Shown in pieces: positions 11,655 to 20,860 of a stretch of DNA of 64,000 bases; position 1 is the stretch's first letter; each line of letters starts with the position of its first letter. The notes beneath the pieces were generated by a model, which was given only the letters and a program-made list of their open reading frames with translations, was not told where the DNA came from and made no database searches. Both the position numbers and the translations under genes were made by a program. This stretch comes from Pestalotiopsis fici W106-1. Taxonomy: Eukaryota > Ascomycota > Sordariomycetes > Amphisphaeriales > Sporocadaceae. The DNA lies in the NCBI RefSeq assembly GCF_000516985.1, contig NW_006917093.1, positions 1,054,001 to 1,118,000 of the forward strand. The letters are read 5' to 3'.

Positions 11655-12893
11655 GTTGGGCGGTGGGCCGAAGCGGTTCTGGCTTGGACGGTGTCTCTCC
11701 TCCTCTTACCTCGCGGCCGGGTTTTATTTGGGTTGTCTAGCTCGTAGTCCGCCCACTGTCCCCCTTTCTTCGTCACGAGGGCAAGTTTGGCCGAGTCTCT
11801 CGTGGTCGGTGTCGCGTCGAGGTGGTGGTTTGCTGTATTTATCAAGGCAATGTGGCAAGGCTGAGAGGCTGCAACCACAAAATTTCCAGATCAATCGCAG
11901 CCTGTTGGTTTGATCAGAGCTCGCGTGGTGGGAGGGTGAAGATTTAGTGGGGCAATCATTTCAATTGTAGCGACATGCCACTTAATTGCATAATTATAGT
12001 GGTAACTGCTTGGCCTCCATTGGGGTGTTCTTCTCTCATCCTCTTCCAATTCAATCAATTTGTGTGTCTGCAAGTCCGACTCATTTTCTTTATTTGTTTC
12101 TTTCTTTTCCCTATAATTGTCATAGACATTTGTTCTTGGCTTATTACGTTTTGTGCGTACTTTCTACTCGTTCCTCGAGTTTGTCTTCTCGCTGCGGTCA
12201 AAAGTATTTTCTTGCTCGTTCACCAAAGCTCCAAATTTGTCCGTACTCTTACTCTTCCAAAATCGATCATGTTATTTGACCGTTCAACGATCCCACCCAG
12301 GAGTTCTTCTTTTCTTTCAACGATTTATTGTCTGCCCTGAAGGAGTGTAATTTTACTTGTAAAGGTTGGTCCATAGTCAGATCAATGACGCCGTGTTAGT
12401 GGCTACCCACTTGGCATCGCGTAACAGAAATTGTACCAGCTTCAAGTCACTGGCGGAGTTGACGTGAGAAACACAGACTTTGCAGCGCATAAATCGGCAA
12501 GAAAACCTATGGCTTTCTCTCTTGTAATCACTAAGAAAATCTAATTATGAATGCAGTACAGCACTGATTTTTTCTTAGCACTCTGCCGGCATCCGGACAT
12601 TTCTATAAGAGCCCACACTGATGATCTCTTTGCTAAGACTTTTATGGCGTCATACTGAGAGGGTCCAAGATCGTCAAACTTTCGGTATGGAAGTTGCCAG
12701 ATCTTTGGTTCAAATGAGATTTGAATTTTCAAGTATATATATGTTCCATACCCAGGGCAATTAGAACTTGTACATTATAATTATTTCAAAGAACAAGCCA
12801 TAGAATCTGAGGGAGCAGGACTTGACATAATCATCCCTAGTGCCTTTTTAATCATCTTTGAGTATTCCTGGTCGGCGCAATATTTTTGACAAG
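11655..12893. other. Long divergent intergenic region, no gene seen
   Basis: About 1.2 kb between LEA1 and the amidotransferase gene. The left third is C/T-rich on the plus strand; the right part is moderately A+T-rich. Frames here give no recognisable protein and no tRNA is visible. Confidence 0.45.
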
Positions 12894-13787
12894 ATGGGTT
12901 CAGACTCGGAAAAAGAGATTGCCAAGGTCCGAATGATGGTCTTGGAGACTGATGAGCCTGATCGAGATACCTTGAACGAGCGCGGATCTTTTGCGGAAAT
13001 ACTGCACCATCATTTCGCAACAGCTGGTCACAATCATGATCCGCCACTGGGAATCGAGACAGACCAGAGGTTTGTCGTCACCGAAAGGGGTGGTCGAGTC
13101 CCTAGATATGATGAGTTCGAAGATGTACACAGCATTCTCATCACGGGAAGTGTATTCGATGCGCATGGCAACAATGAATGGATTCTCGAGCTACTGCAAC
13201 TCCTACGAGGTGAGTATGACCTGAACCCAGGGAGAACTGCTTCCTAACTTGAATAAGAACTCTACATTCGTCGTTCCGACATAAAGTTTAGCGGTATATG
13301 CTTTGGGCACCAACTCCTCTGCCGTCTCTTCGGATCCGAAATCAAACCCGAGCCAAAGGGACTCTGGGAACTAGGCCACAGCCGGATCAACCTTACAGAG
13401 GTTGGCCAGTCTCTATTCAAGACTGATTCAAATGAGGTCTATCTTCATCAAATGCACCAAGACCAAGTTGTAGCACCGCCATCTTCCGAATCCTCTGACG
13501 GCTTGCTCCCGCCTGGCGCCAAGGTCTACGTCTGGGGATCCAGCGACCACACTCGGGTCCAGGGAGTCTTCATCGCCAACCGCATCTTTACTACGCAGGC
13601 TCACCTTGCTTTCGACGAAGCCATGGTTCATAGGCAGATCCAGATGCGCGTCGAGGCCGGTAGCATTCAAGACTTGGAGCACGCCGATCGCGCAAAGGAG
13701 ACTGCGCATCTCGAACATGACGGTGTCACTGTGGCGGCAGCAATATTAAGATTCTTCCATGACGAGGACAAAGGGGTTGGCAATTAA
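12894..13787 (+). CDS. Class I glutamine amidotransferase-like protein
   Basis: Two exons, 12894-13209 and 13258-13787, give 281 residues; the 48-nt intron has a GTGAGT donor and an AAG acceptor, and the frame is exact. The nucleophile elbow is GICFGHQLLC with the catalytic Cys at residue 120. The usual C-terminal His-Pro-Glu is replaced by QAHLAFDE (His 221), so the Glu of the triad is not in the standard place. Proteins of this stand-alone GATase1 type are common in fungi (yeast YLR126C family) and lack a fused synthase. The ammonia acceptor or substrate cannot be told from the sequence. It might be a gamma-glutamyl peptidase-like hydrolase instead. The start is the only in-frame ATG giving the N-terminal strand RMMVLETDEP. 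Confidence 0.85.
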
Positions 13788-14107
13788 TGAGTTCTTCCAA
13801 CGCAGTACCGTTTATATCAAAATCAAACTCTGCACTCCTTGAATTTCATGTACTGAATTGGACTCCGACGCTAACATAACATTATTATTTGCTAATCTGA
13901 AATAATGGCTATTCTATGTTAGCAGTCACGATTGTCGTTGCCGTGGCCTCAAGCAACTTTCAATTGCTTCAACTCATGAGATTGCCGAGTTCAAACACTC
14001 GAAAAAGAAGATCAGATGTCTGTCAACAGTCGCAACCAAAAACACATCGACGGCGACGATGCAATCATCCCCTCGCCTCAGCTCCGTTGTCAGGGTCACT
14101 AAAAGAC
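13788..14107. other. Convergent intergenic region
   Basis: About 320 bases between two facing stop codons. It is A+T-rich next to 13800-13910 and otherwise unremarkable; no gene is seen. Confidence 0.45.
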
Positions 14108-14602
14108 TCACAAGCCCAAACACAGCAGTCCCATCACCACCGCCCAGCCGAGCATGGGCTGCGATCTTGTGGCAGGGCTCTTCATATTCGTATAGCCAGT
14201 GACCTTGAACTTGTCACCATCAGTGGTGACGATTTGGCTTGGAGAGCGCGCGTATAACCGGGCCTCGAAGTAGAAATCACTGTCGTCGGCATTGAGTACA
14301 AGCCCAGTAGCGTTGAGAGCCTGCGTCGTGTTGCTGGGATCCCAGACGTAACGGCCGTCAGCCGTGGTGAGATTCTCGGCCAAGTCGTAGCCAAATTGTG
14401 TACCGTCTGCTGTCTGGCCGTGCCAAGATAGGTTCATAAAGTTATACGACGCGTCCTGACCGGCGTTCCATTCGATCGCGACCGTCTGCGACAAGTCGAC
14501 TGTAGCGTCCTTGCTGGGCGCTGTGAACTCGAAAATCTGGGCCAAAACGGTCGCTGGCAGAAGCCATAGCAGCAGGGCTTTGAATAAGAGTTCCAATGGC
14601 AT
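14108..14602 (-). CDS. Small secreted Kre9/Knh1-like, probably GPI-anchored cell-surface protein
   Basis: 164 residues in a single exon. I start at the ATG at 14602 because it opens a signal peptide (LLFKALLLWLLPATVLA, cleavage near residue 21/22). An open frame continues upstream but has no signal-like start. The mature part begins QIFEFTAPSKDATVDLSQTV and includes VAIEWNAG, the layout of the Kre9/Knh1 N-terminal domain (a fibronectin-III-like fold). Four N-glycosylation sequons are seen (NLS, NLT, NTT, NAT). The C-terminus is a hydrophobic tail (LGWAVVMGLLCLGL) after a Ser/Thr patch, as expected for GPI anchoring. Likely a cell-wall protein linked to beta-1,6-glucan; its exact function is not known. 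Confidence 0.8.
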   Translation of the reverse strand: MPLELLFKALLLWLLPATVLAQIFEFTAPSKDATVDLSQTVAIEWNAGQDASYNFMNLSWHGQTADGTQFGYDLAENLTTADGRYVWDPSNTTQALNATGLVLNADDSDFYFEARLYARSPSQIVTTDGDKFKVTGYTNMKSPATRSQPMLGWAVVMGLLCLGL

Positions 14603-15377
14603 TGTGGACGTATGGATTGCTTTGCTTGACACAGAATTGTTTGTGTAGCTAGAGAAGCGAAAGAGCCAGAAAGAAAGAGTTGGCTGAAGTATTTCTTTGA
14701 GGAAAGACTCATTCCATTCCGATTGTGCACACTGCCAAGACGCGAGCTGGAAGGATCGAGCTGGCGATCCTCTCTCGTTGCTGTGCCACAAGTAGTACAT
14801 AGTAGCGTTGACATCCTTGCTAGCCAATGTAGTCCTTTAACTATAGACGGCATCATTCTGGGTACCTAACTCCACTACAATAGCGAACGCCCTTTGCGAG
14901 GTGGCTGGCAGAGCAAGCTTATGATTACCGAATAGAACTAATAGACCACCATTGCCGTTACCGCTACTCAATGTATATGGTCCATTCTATGGGACCTCGG
15001 AAATCAATAATATCATAGTGCTTAGATTCGGAAACCACAATCTTGTCATGGCATCAATATAGCAATCATAACACGGAGTGTAGAAAGTGTTTCATACTCG
15101 CTGAGAAGAGATTCATGTCTTTGTACTCCTTTGTTTTCGTTGATTGGTTCGCGACAATTATTGGACAATGCCGCCGTGGAGGAATCCCAAAGACAAGATG
15201 AGTTTGAAGGGGCCAGAAGGTCTCATTGTCTTCTTTGAAAGACGTGAATTGGCATAAACCATCAAAAAAAGGTTGAGAGAACTTCCAGCATGGAACGCCA
15301 TCTTTTGACGTTGTACAGTTGTAGTTACAGAAGCAAATTCGGCTGAGAGGGAAATAATTTCAGAAAGAATCGTCACC
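14603..15377. promoter_or_regulatory. Divergent intergenic region between cell-wall protein and WW/RING genes
   Basis: About 775 bases between divergent starts. No TATA box or repeat stands out. A minus-strand frame at 15158-15379 has no family resemblance and overlaps the probable leader of the next gene. Confidence 0.45.
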
Positions 15378-17156
15378 ATGCCACCAAACGACTCGGGAGG
15401 AGCTGATGAGGGAACAAAGAAGAAGAAGCGGACTAGATTTAGGACACCTGCGCAGAAAAAGGCGGCAGCCGAACGGAGAGCCGCAGCCGCAGCATTGGAA
15501 CAGTCTCCAGACTCGACTCAGCGGACGAATGCATCTCCATCACCAGATGCCTCAAGTGCTGTCGCTACAAAATCAACCAGTCCAACGCCAGTAACCAATA
15601 GCCAGGTCTCGGGAGATAGTATTGCTCAAACTATCTCCAACAATATAGAGCAGGAGCCAAAAAGCAAAGAAAACTCGCGGCCGAGGAAAGACCAAGATGC
15701 TCAGAAGAAGTCAGAACTTGAGAAGAAACCAAAACCTGAAGGTATACGAAGACTCTCGGCGCAAGCCGAAGTGTTTCGGCCAACCGTTGCGACCTCCATG
15801 CCGCCGTCAGTGGCAAAGCCTCCCGGACCTGTAATTTCTCCTCATAATTATTCAGGCGGTGATGGATTGACCCAATACAGTCCAGTGGCGCCTTACATGC
15901 CAGGACAATTGTTCCCGGGTCTTGGAAATCAATTCAATCCAGCTCTGATGCAGCACCTTCAGAGTCCTGTATTTGATTACCAAAACGCATACTCTCCCAC
16001 CTTCATCCAGCAGTCGCCCGGACTTTCGTACCAGAATGCGCAGCCCGGATCACCAGTGGCATATCCTCAATACCCACCGGCAGCCCCATATGTCAATACC
16101 GATTCCGGCTTGCCGTCGATGCCTTTGAAAATAGAGCCACCTCGGAGGCTGCTCACTGATCCACGAGAACCTCTGAATATCAGTCCCAAACTACCGCCCG
16201 GGTGGGTTAGGAGATTCGATCAGGAAAAAGAAAAGTACCTCTACATCAATTTTCATACTCAAGAAACACAATGGGAAGAACCAGAAACAGCGGCTCGAAA
16301 GACGGTACCTGCATCTTTGCCTGGCGCTGGCAATTCAGCTGTCTTACCACAAACTCCACTGGCGCTTCCAGGATCTGATCAAGAGAGTGCTTCCAGACAG
16401 GCAACAGGGACAGAAAATTCCAAGTCTATAAATAAACACAAGGGAGGTGATATAGCTCTCGGAACCGAATACATCACTCCAGCAAAGTTTGATTCAGCAG
16501 ATCTTCACCATCTAGTACAATCATCAGCCCCATCTCGCCATCTGACAGCAGCCTGTCTAGACACAGCTACAGAAAAAGCCTCCGCAAAGTCAGATCAAAA
16601 GGAAAAGACCATAGATACCAACTACATACCAAACCCAATGGTAACTTTTCTCGTAGACGAGGTCACGGTTCTCACCTGCCAGCTCTGCCGCAAGACGGCC
16701 ATGACGCTCTCTTGGCCCAGCTGCAAGGTGAGCGACGACAGGCCCATGCTCCTGCCGTGCGGCCACGTCGCTGGCGCCAAGTGTCTGCTGCACTGGCTGG
16801 CCACTGGCCGCGACGGCTGTCCGTTTTGCGACTTTTCGCTGCGCCACGCCAAGTGCGGTCACGTCCGCGCGCCCCTGGTGCTGGACCGTGAGAGCATTCT
16901 CAATGTTCCAAAGACGCTGCCCGAAGGCGGGGCGTTTGCGGACTACTGCCGAGACTGTAGACTCGAGAGGCTCGAAGTGAACGAGGTTATGCGTGTCCGA
17001 GCGCTCAAGGCTCGAGTGATCAAAGCAAGAAAGGTGTTTGAAGAAGATGAACGGCCGGAGAGCGAGGAGGCGCTCATGAATGCGATACGAGAGCTGGAGG
17101 AGTTGTCCTTCTTGAATAGGGAGAAGCGCATGGGCCATCTCTGCATTTTATGGTAG
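15378..17156 (+). CDS. WW-domain plus RING-like zinc protein
   Basis: Single-exon frame of 592 residues. The first ~120 residues are basic and Lys/Ala-rich (KKKKRTRFRTPAQKKAAAER). Residues 130-270 are Pro/Tyr/Gln-rich and probably disordered. A WW domain lies at about 272-303 (LPPGWVRRF ... YINFHTQETQWEEP) with both signature tryptophans and the final Pro. A C-terminal zinc region starts with CQLC at 434, continues LPCGHVAGAKCL, and closes with CPFC at 481-484. A second small cluster has CGH at 493 and CRDC at 524-527. The tail is a charged helix. The first cluster resembles a RING and suggests an E3 ubiquitin ligase with a PPxY-binding adaptor; that activity is inference. The stop is only about 45 bases from the first repeat of the transposon block. 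Confidence 0.8.
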   Translation: MPPNDSGGADEGTKKKKRTRFRTPAQKKAAAERRAAAAALEQSPDSTQRTNASPSPDASSAVATKSTSPTPVTNSQVSGDSIAQTISNNIEQEPKSKENSRPRKDQDAQKKSELEKKPKPEGIRRLSAQAEVFRPTVATSMPPSVAKPPGPVISPHNYSGGDGLTQYSPVAPYMPGQLFPGLGNQFNPALMQHLQSPVFDYQNAYSPTFIQQSPGLSYQNAQPGSPVAYPQYPPAAPYVNTDSGLPSMPLKIEPPRRLLTDPREPLNISPKLPPGWVRRFDQEKEKYLYINFHTQETQWEEPETAARKTVPASLPGAGNSAVLPQTPLALPGSDQESASRQATGTENSKSINKHKGGDIALGTEYITPAKFDSADLHHLVQSSAPSRHLTAACLDTATEKASAKSDQKEKTIDTNYIPNPMVTFLVDEVTVLTCQLCRKTAMTLSWPSCKVSDDRPMLLPCGHVAGAKCLLHWLATGRDGCPFCDFSLRHAKCGHVRAPLVLDRESILNVPKTLPEGGAFADYCRDCRLERLEVNEVMRVRALKARVIKARKVFEEDERPESEEALMNAIRELEELSFLNREKRMGHLCILW

Positions 17157-17200
17157 GAAGTTTCTTGAATTGCATATTAGTCTTAGTCAATGTATTTGAA

Positions 17201-17449
17201 GTATAATATAAATAACTTACGAGGTTCACGAGACTGCAGAATTGCATAAAACGATGGCAGAAAGGGAATTAATTAAAGGATGCGATATAGTAACTATTTA
17301 TAAGCCTAAAAACTGCTAATTTCCCGTTTATATAGCTATTTACGGTAATAAAGCCGTAAATACCCGGCTATAGCCGTTTTTGGATTTTTTTACGACTTTT
17401 TGTTAATTATAAGCATTAATAGGCCTTAGCGCTTTTTGCTAATATGCCT
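17201..17449 (-). repeat. Left outer direct repeat (R1), probable LTR of the outermost Copia element
   Basis: About 250 bp that reappear in the same orientation at 59447-59694 (R2). The two copies differ almost only by G-to-A and C-to-T changes. In R1 the left half keeps its G/C bases and the right half is converted; in R2 it is the reverse. R2 keeps a CCTACGG/CCGTAGG hairpin and the palindrome CGGCTATAGCCG, and R1 keeps the palindrome. Position outside a minus-strand Copia coding region makes an LTR the best reading. A clear target duplication was not found and the ends are uncertain by about 10 bp. Confidence 0.7.
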
Positions 17450-17829
17450 TTTCGCTAGGCCGCTAAAATTATTGATGTGGGGGTGCTGGAGATGCCCACT
17501 AAAAGTGGCTGTGGAGGCTTAGCTTAGAGTGGCTTTATAAGTCCCTTCGGGACTTATAAGCCTTTGTTTTTCGTTGCGTTTAGCATACAGGACCACCATC
17601 CATCGTTTTCTCAATCAAGACTGTTCCCATATATTTTAAGATTTTATATGCTATTTAATCAAAAACCACATAAAGGCCACAGCCTTACGGCTATCTGTTT
17701 TAGGTGGGGTTAGTTTGGTTTGGTTTTTGTTCCCCATCTCATTATTCGTAAATTTTTAGGCTTAATAAATTAATAAATTTTTAGTATTTATTTCCGTTAA
17801 GTGGCTTTATAAGTCCGTTAACTAAATTT
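17450..17829. other. Less-mutated island inside the left edge of the block, with hairpin
   Basis: About 380 bp between R1 and the first Copia remnant. Parts, such as 17475-17680 and 17690-17745, keep a normal G+C content, so they were probably single-copy when RIP acted. The motif GTGGCTTTATAAGTCC occurs twice, at 17529 and 17801, and its inverse lies at 17549-17562. No protein frame is visible. It could be a short nonautonomous DNA element or non-repetitive 3' sequence of the outer Copia element. Confidence 0.4.
17535..17559. repeat. Perfect inverted repeat (11-bp arms, 3-base loop)
   Basis: The arms TTATAAGTCCC and GGGACTTATAA flank the loop TTC; GGC/GCC outside extends the stem past one bulged T. 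It lies in the unmutated island near the left end of the transposon block. It could be a hairpin of an element terminus. Confidence 0.7.
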
Positions 17830-19681
17830 AAATTCGTCGGTGCTTATTTTACTCTAATTTTGCTTTTTATAACTTTATTATAAATAGTATATATATATAG
17901 CTTTAAATGCTTTTTTTTATTATATTCGTAAATTCGGCTTATTTTTTAGCTTTAATATTATTTTTAAATAGCGTAATTAAATTTTTTAGTATTAATTTAA
18001 ATTTAATTAGGAAATTTCGAATTTATATAGCTTTATTTATAGCTTTTAAAATAACTATATATTTTATTACCGTAAATACCTTCGTTATAGATAATTATTT
18101 ATATAATCGTTATAAAATTAATTTTCCGCTTATAAAAAATATATAGCCGGTAATTAATTTTAACTTTTTTAAATTTAAAACGTAGCTGGAATTTATAGCC
18201 CCGAATAATTTTAATTTATTATATTACTTATATAGGTATATAATTTTATTTATTTTTAGGCTGCGATATTTAATCGCTTTTTTAATATTTATTTTTAAAT
18301 ATTATAATATTTTTTTTAGTTTTTATTAATATATTTATAAAAGATTTATTATAAATTTAGCTTATATAAATATTATAAATACCGTATTTATTTTTAATAT
18401 ATAAAACGAAAAATTAAATTTGCTAATTATTAATGCGTAATTATAAATTTTTTTAATTATAGCTTTATTTTTATTTAGATAAATTTCGTATAATATTCCC
18501 GGATTTATTAGGTTTGCTATTTTTTTCCTAAATTTTATAAAATTATAAAAATTAAATACTTTATTAAAATATTATTTAACGTTAATTTTAATATTTTTAA
18601 TAGGATTGCTACGCTAAATTTTTATACCGAAAAATTATTTTATATTTTTTAAATCCTTTAGCTCGATTTTAGTTTTAAGCAAACCGACGAGGTTTTTAAA
18701 GCGCTTTTTATTTAATTTAAATAATAAAAAGTTATTTATATATATAACTACGATATTTTTTATTTATAAATTATAAAATATCGCGTTATTAAATATAAAA
18801 AAAATAAATTTATGCTTTTTTATTAGCGATTTCGCTTTATATTATTATTTAATAGCTATTTGCTTTAGCCCGTATAATAAGTTTAGGATCCGGATAAATT
18901 TTTTTTTTAAATAATTTTTTTTACGCGCTAATTTCGTAAATTATTCGAAAAACCGTAATAAGCCGAAAAACTGCTTTATATAGATTTTTTTATATAAATT
19001 ATTATTAAGGAATATAAATATAAAATTAATTTGCAAAATAAACCAGCCTTTTAAAGCGGCAAAAATTATTAATATTTTTTATAAAGCGGCTTTTATTATA
19101 ATTATAATTATTTTGCTATAATTAATATTTAGGCGCTATATAAATTTACGCGTTATAATACGCGTTTTATATTTTTTAAGCGTACCGTTATTATTAAATT
19201 TTTTTAGCATTTATTTACTATTAATAAAATAGTTATAATCGGCTTTATTTTTTTATATAAATTAAAAAGTATTTTTTTATATATTTTTTAAAATTTTTTA
19301 ATAAATCGCCTTTTATTATTAATTTTTTTTTTGCCTAGCTATAGCTTTTTTAAATATAAGATTTTTCGGTAAATTTATTTTTAATATTTTATATAACTCG
19401 TTTTTTTATATATAATTATAAAGCTAAATAGCTAATTATCGCTTTTATTAAAATTTGCCGCCGTAAAAAAATTTTAGAAACGGGGGCGTTTATTTTTATC
19501 TTTACCGTTATCGCTATCGCTTTTTTTTAATACGGTTAAGGCCGAGGCTTAATTCGCGTAATTTATTAGCCGAAAAATTATAAAAGTCAAATTCGTTAAT
19601 TTCGTATATTTTTTTAAAAAAAAAACGCAAATATATACTTTATTAATTCGCGAAATTTATTACGCTAATCGAAAAAAAAAA
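17830..19681 (-). pseudogene. Copia reverse transcriptase/RNase H remnant of the outermost element
   Basis: Read on the minus strand, this stretch gives a decayed Copia polymerase. Upstream is a linker, then the block LKGWFILQINFIFIFLNN, where Copia has its first RT motif, and LLYGLKQ further on. The catalytic box reads YINN at 18742-18731, where YVDD is normal, followed by LLLF-type residues and ELKDLKNIKQFFGI. An RNase H-like ITGYIFFISG segment lies near the left end. Stops are all TAA or TAG in positions explained by RIP. It is cut at 19681/19682 by the LTR of element E. It probably joins the gag/protease remnant at 57284-59446; no integrase is found between them. Confidence 0.75.
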
Positions 19682-20308
19682 TATTGCACGGATATTAATA
19701 CAGCATCGTATAATGCATAAAATTAGCTTTATAACGCATATTATATCGTTATAACAGCTATAAAACCTATCGAGATATTATTAAATAACGATATATAGGA
19801 AATCAGTAAAACTTACCTTATATTAATTTATAGTTAATATAGCATTATTTATAACCATTATTTATAATGCTATATAATTAATAAATTATTATAATTAATT
19901 ATTATAGCTATTATAGCCATTAAAACCTATTAAAATTTAATAAAACGTTTTATTAAATCTAGCCCTATTAAATATAGCTAATATACCTGGCTATAATAGC
20001 CTTAAGTTATAAGGTAACCTATATTATAGAGATTTATAAATTTTGATAATTTTTTCGATTATAAATTAATTTTATTACTAATTAACTTAATTATAAATCT
20101 AATTTATTAATAATATATTTTAAAATATTTTTATTAATTGATTTTATAAGTATAAAAGGTAGTTATTCCTCCGTAGTTAGTTATTTTTTTTTAAGCTTTA
20201 ATAAATTAATTATATAGCCTTATAATTACTTTTACGGCCTAATTTTACGAATTATATAAACGTTTCCTTATGCCTAAATTTATAATTTACTAATTATATT
20301 TTAAAATA
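19682..20308 (+). repeat. 5' LTR of element E (copy L1, heavily mutated)
   Basis: 627 bp matching 56655-57283 in direct orientation and 58390-59017 in inverted orientation. It begins TATTGCACGG (TGTTGCACGG in the better copy) and ends TTTTAAAATA (ACTTTAGAACA in the better copy). Differences from the inverted copy are C-to-T and G-to-A. Confidence 0.8.
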
Positions 20309-20557
20309 AATTATAAGCCCGGTCCGGTATAATATCGATTATATTAGGAACCGGACTTTATATCGAAAATTATAGCCGCTTTTTTAAACGAATTAATTTA
20401 ATATAAATTTTAAAATTCCGTTATAATAGCCGATTTTTTATAGGCCTATATATAAGCCTATATAAGCCGTAATTATATCGAAAATTATAGTTAAATGGCT
20501 AATTATAGTGATTTTACCCGTTATAATTATATAACGGCTATAAAATTACTAATAACT
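20309..20557 (+). other. Leader of element E with primer-binding site
   Basis: Starts with TTATAAGCCCGG at 20311-20322, two bases after the LTR, the position of a primer-binding site. The rest is a noncoding leader ending at the insertion site of element A, where TAACT precedes A. Confidence 0.6.
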
Positions 20558-20847
20558 TGTGGCAGTCAGTTAGACCTTGAGGGTCCTTAAGATACTAGAT
20601 ATAGGGAGTATATGGATGTTTTTATTAAGAGCAAAAAGCTTACGGATAAGGTCCGTACGCTTTAAGGAAATTAATAAATCTTTTTAATAAATAAATATAT
20701 AAATAGGATTATATGCTTTTTTTTAATTAAAATTTAAATAAATATAATATACTTTATAATTATACCTATATTTTTTAACGCTTTTAGCTTATTTTAATAT
20801 TATAATTTTTTTAAACCTATTTTATATACTTTTTTAATTATATTACA
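20558..20847 (+). repeat. 5' LTR of element A
   Basis: 290 bp starting TGTGGCAGTC and ending TATTACA, so the TG...CA ends are still visible. Matches 28793-29083, 29747-30037 and 38002-38292. Confidence 0.85.
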
Positions 20848-20848
20848 A

Positions 20849-20860
20849 TTATAAGCCCGG
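20849..20860 (+). other. Primer-binding site of element A
   Basis: TTATAAGCCCGG just after the LTR; the same 12 bases occur at the corresponding place in B, C, D and E. Allowing one RIP change, it complements an initiator-Met tRNA internal (anticodon-loop) region. Confidence 0.55.

Noticed and set aside
16590..17138. 182-codon minus-strand frame
   Set aside because: Fully antisense to the zinc region of the WW/RING gene, whose Cys pattern marks the plus strand as coding.
1..17156. Biosynthetic or virulence gene cluster
   Set aside because: The genes encode unrelated housekeeping functions on mixed strands.
17535..17559. Helitron 3' hairpin
   Set aside because: No CTRR end follows the hairpin and no Rep/helicase remnant is seen.
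17907..18146. 79-codon plus-strand open frame
   Set aside because: It lies antisense to the RNase H/RT remnant of the outer Copia element and is Phe/Ile/Leu-rich as expected by chance in such DNA.
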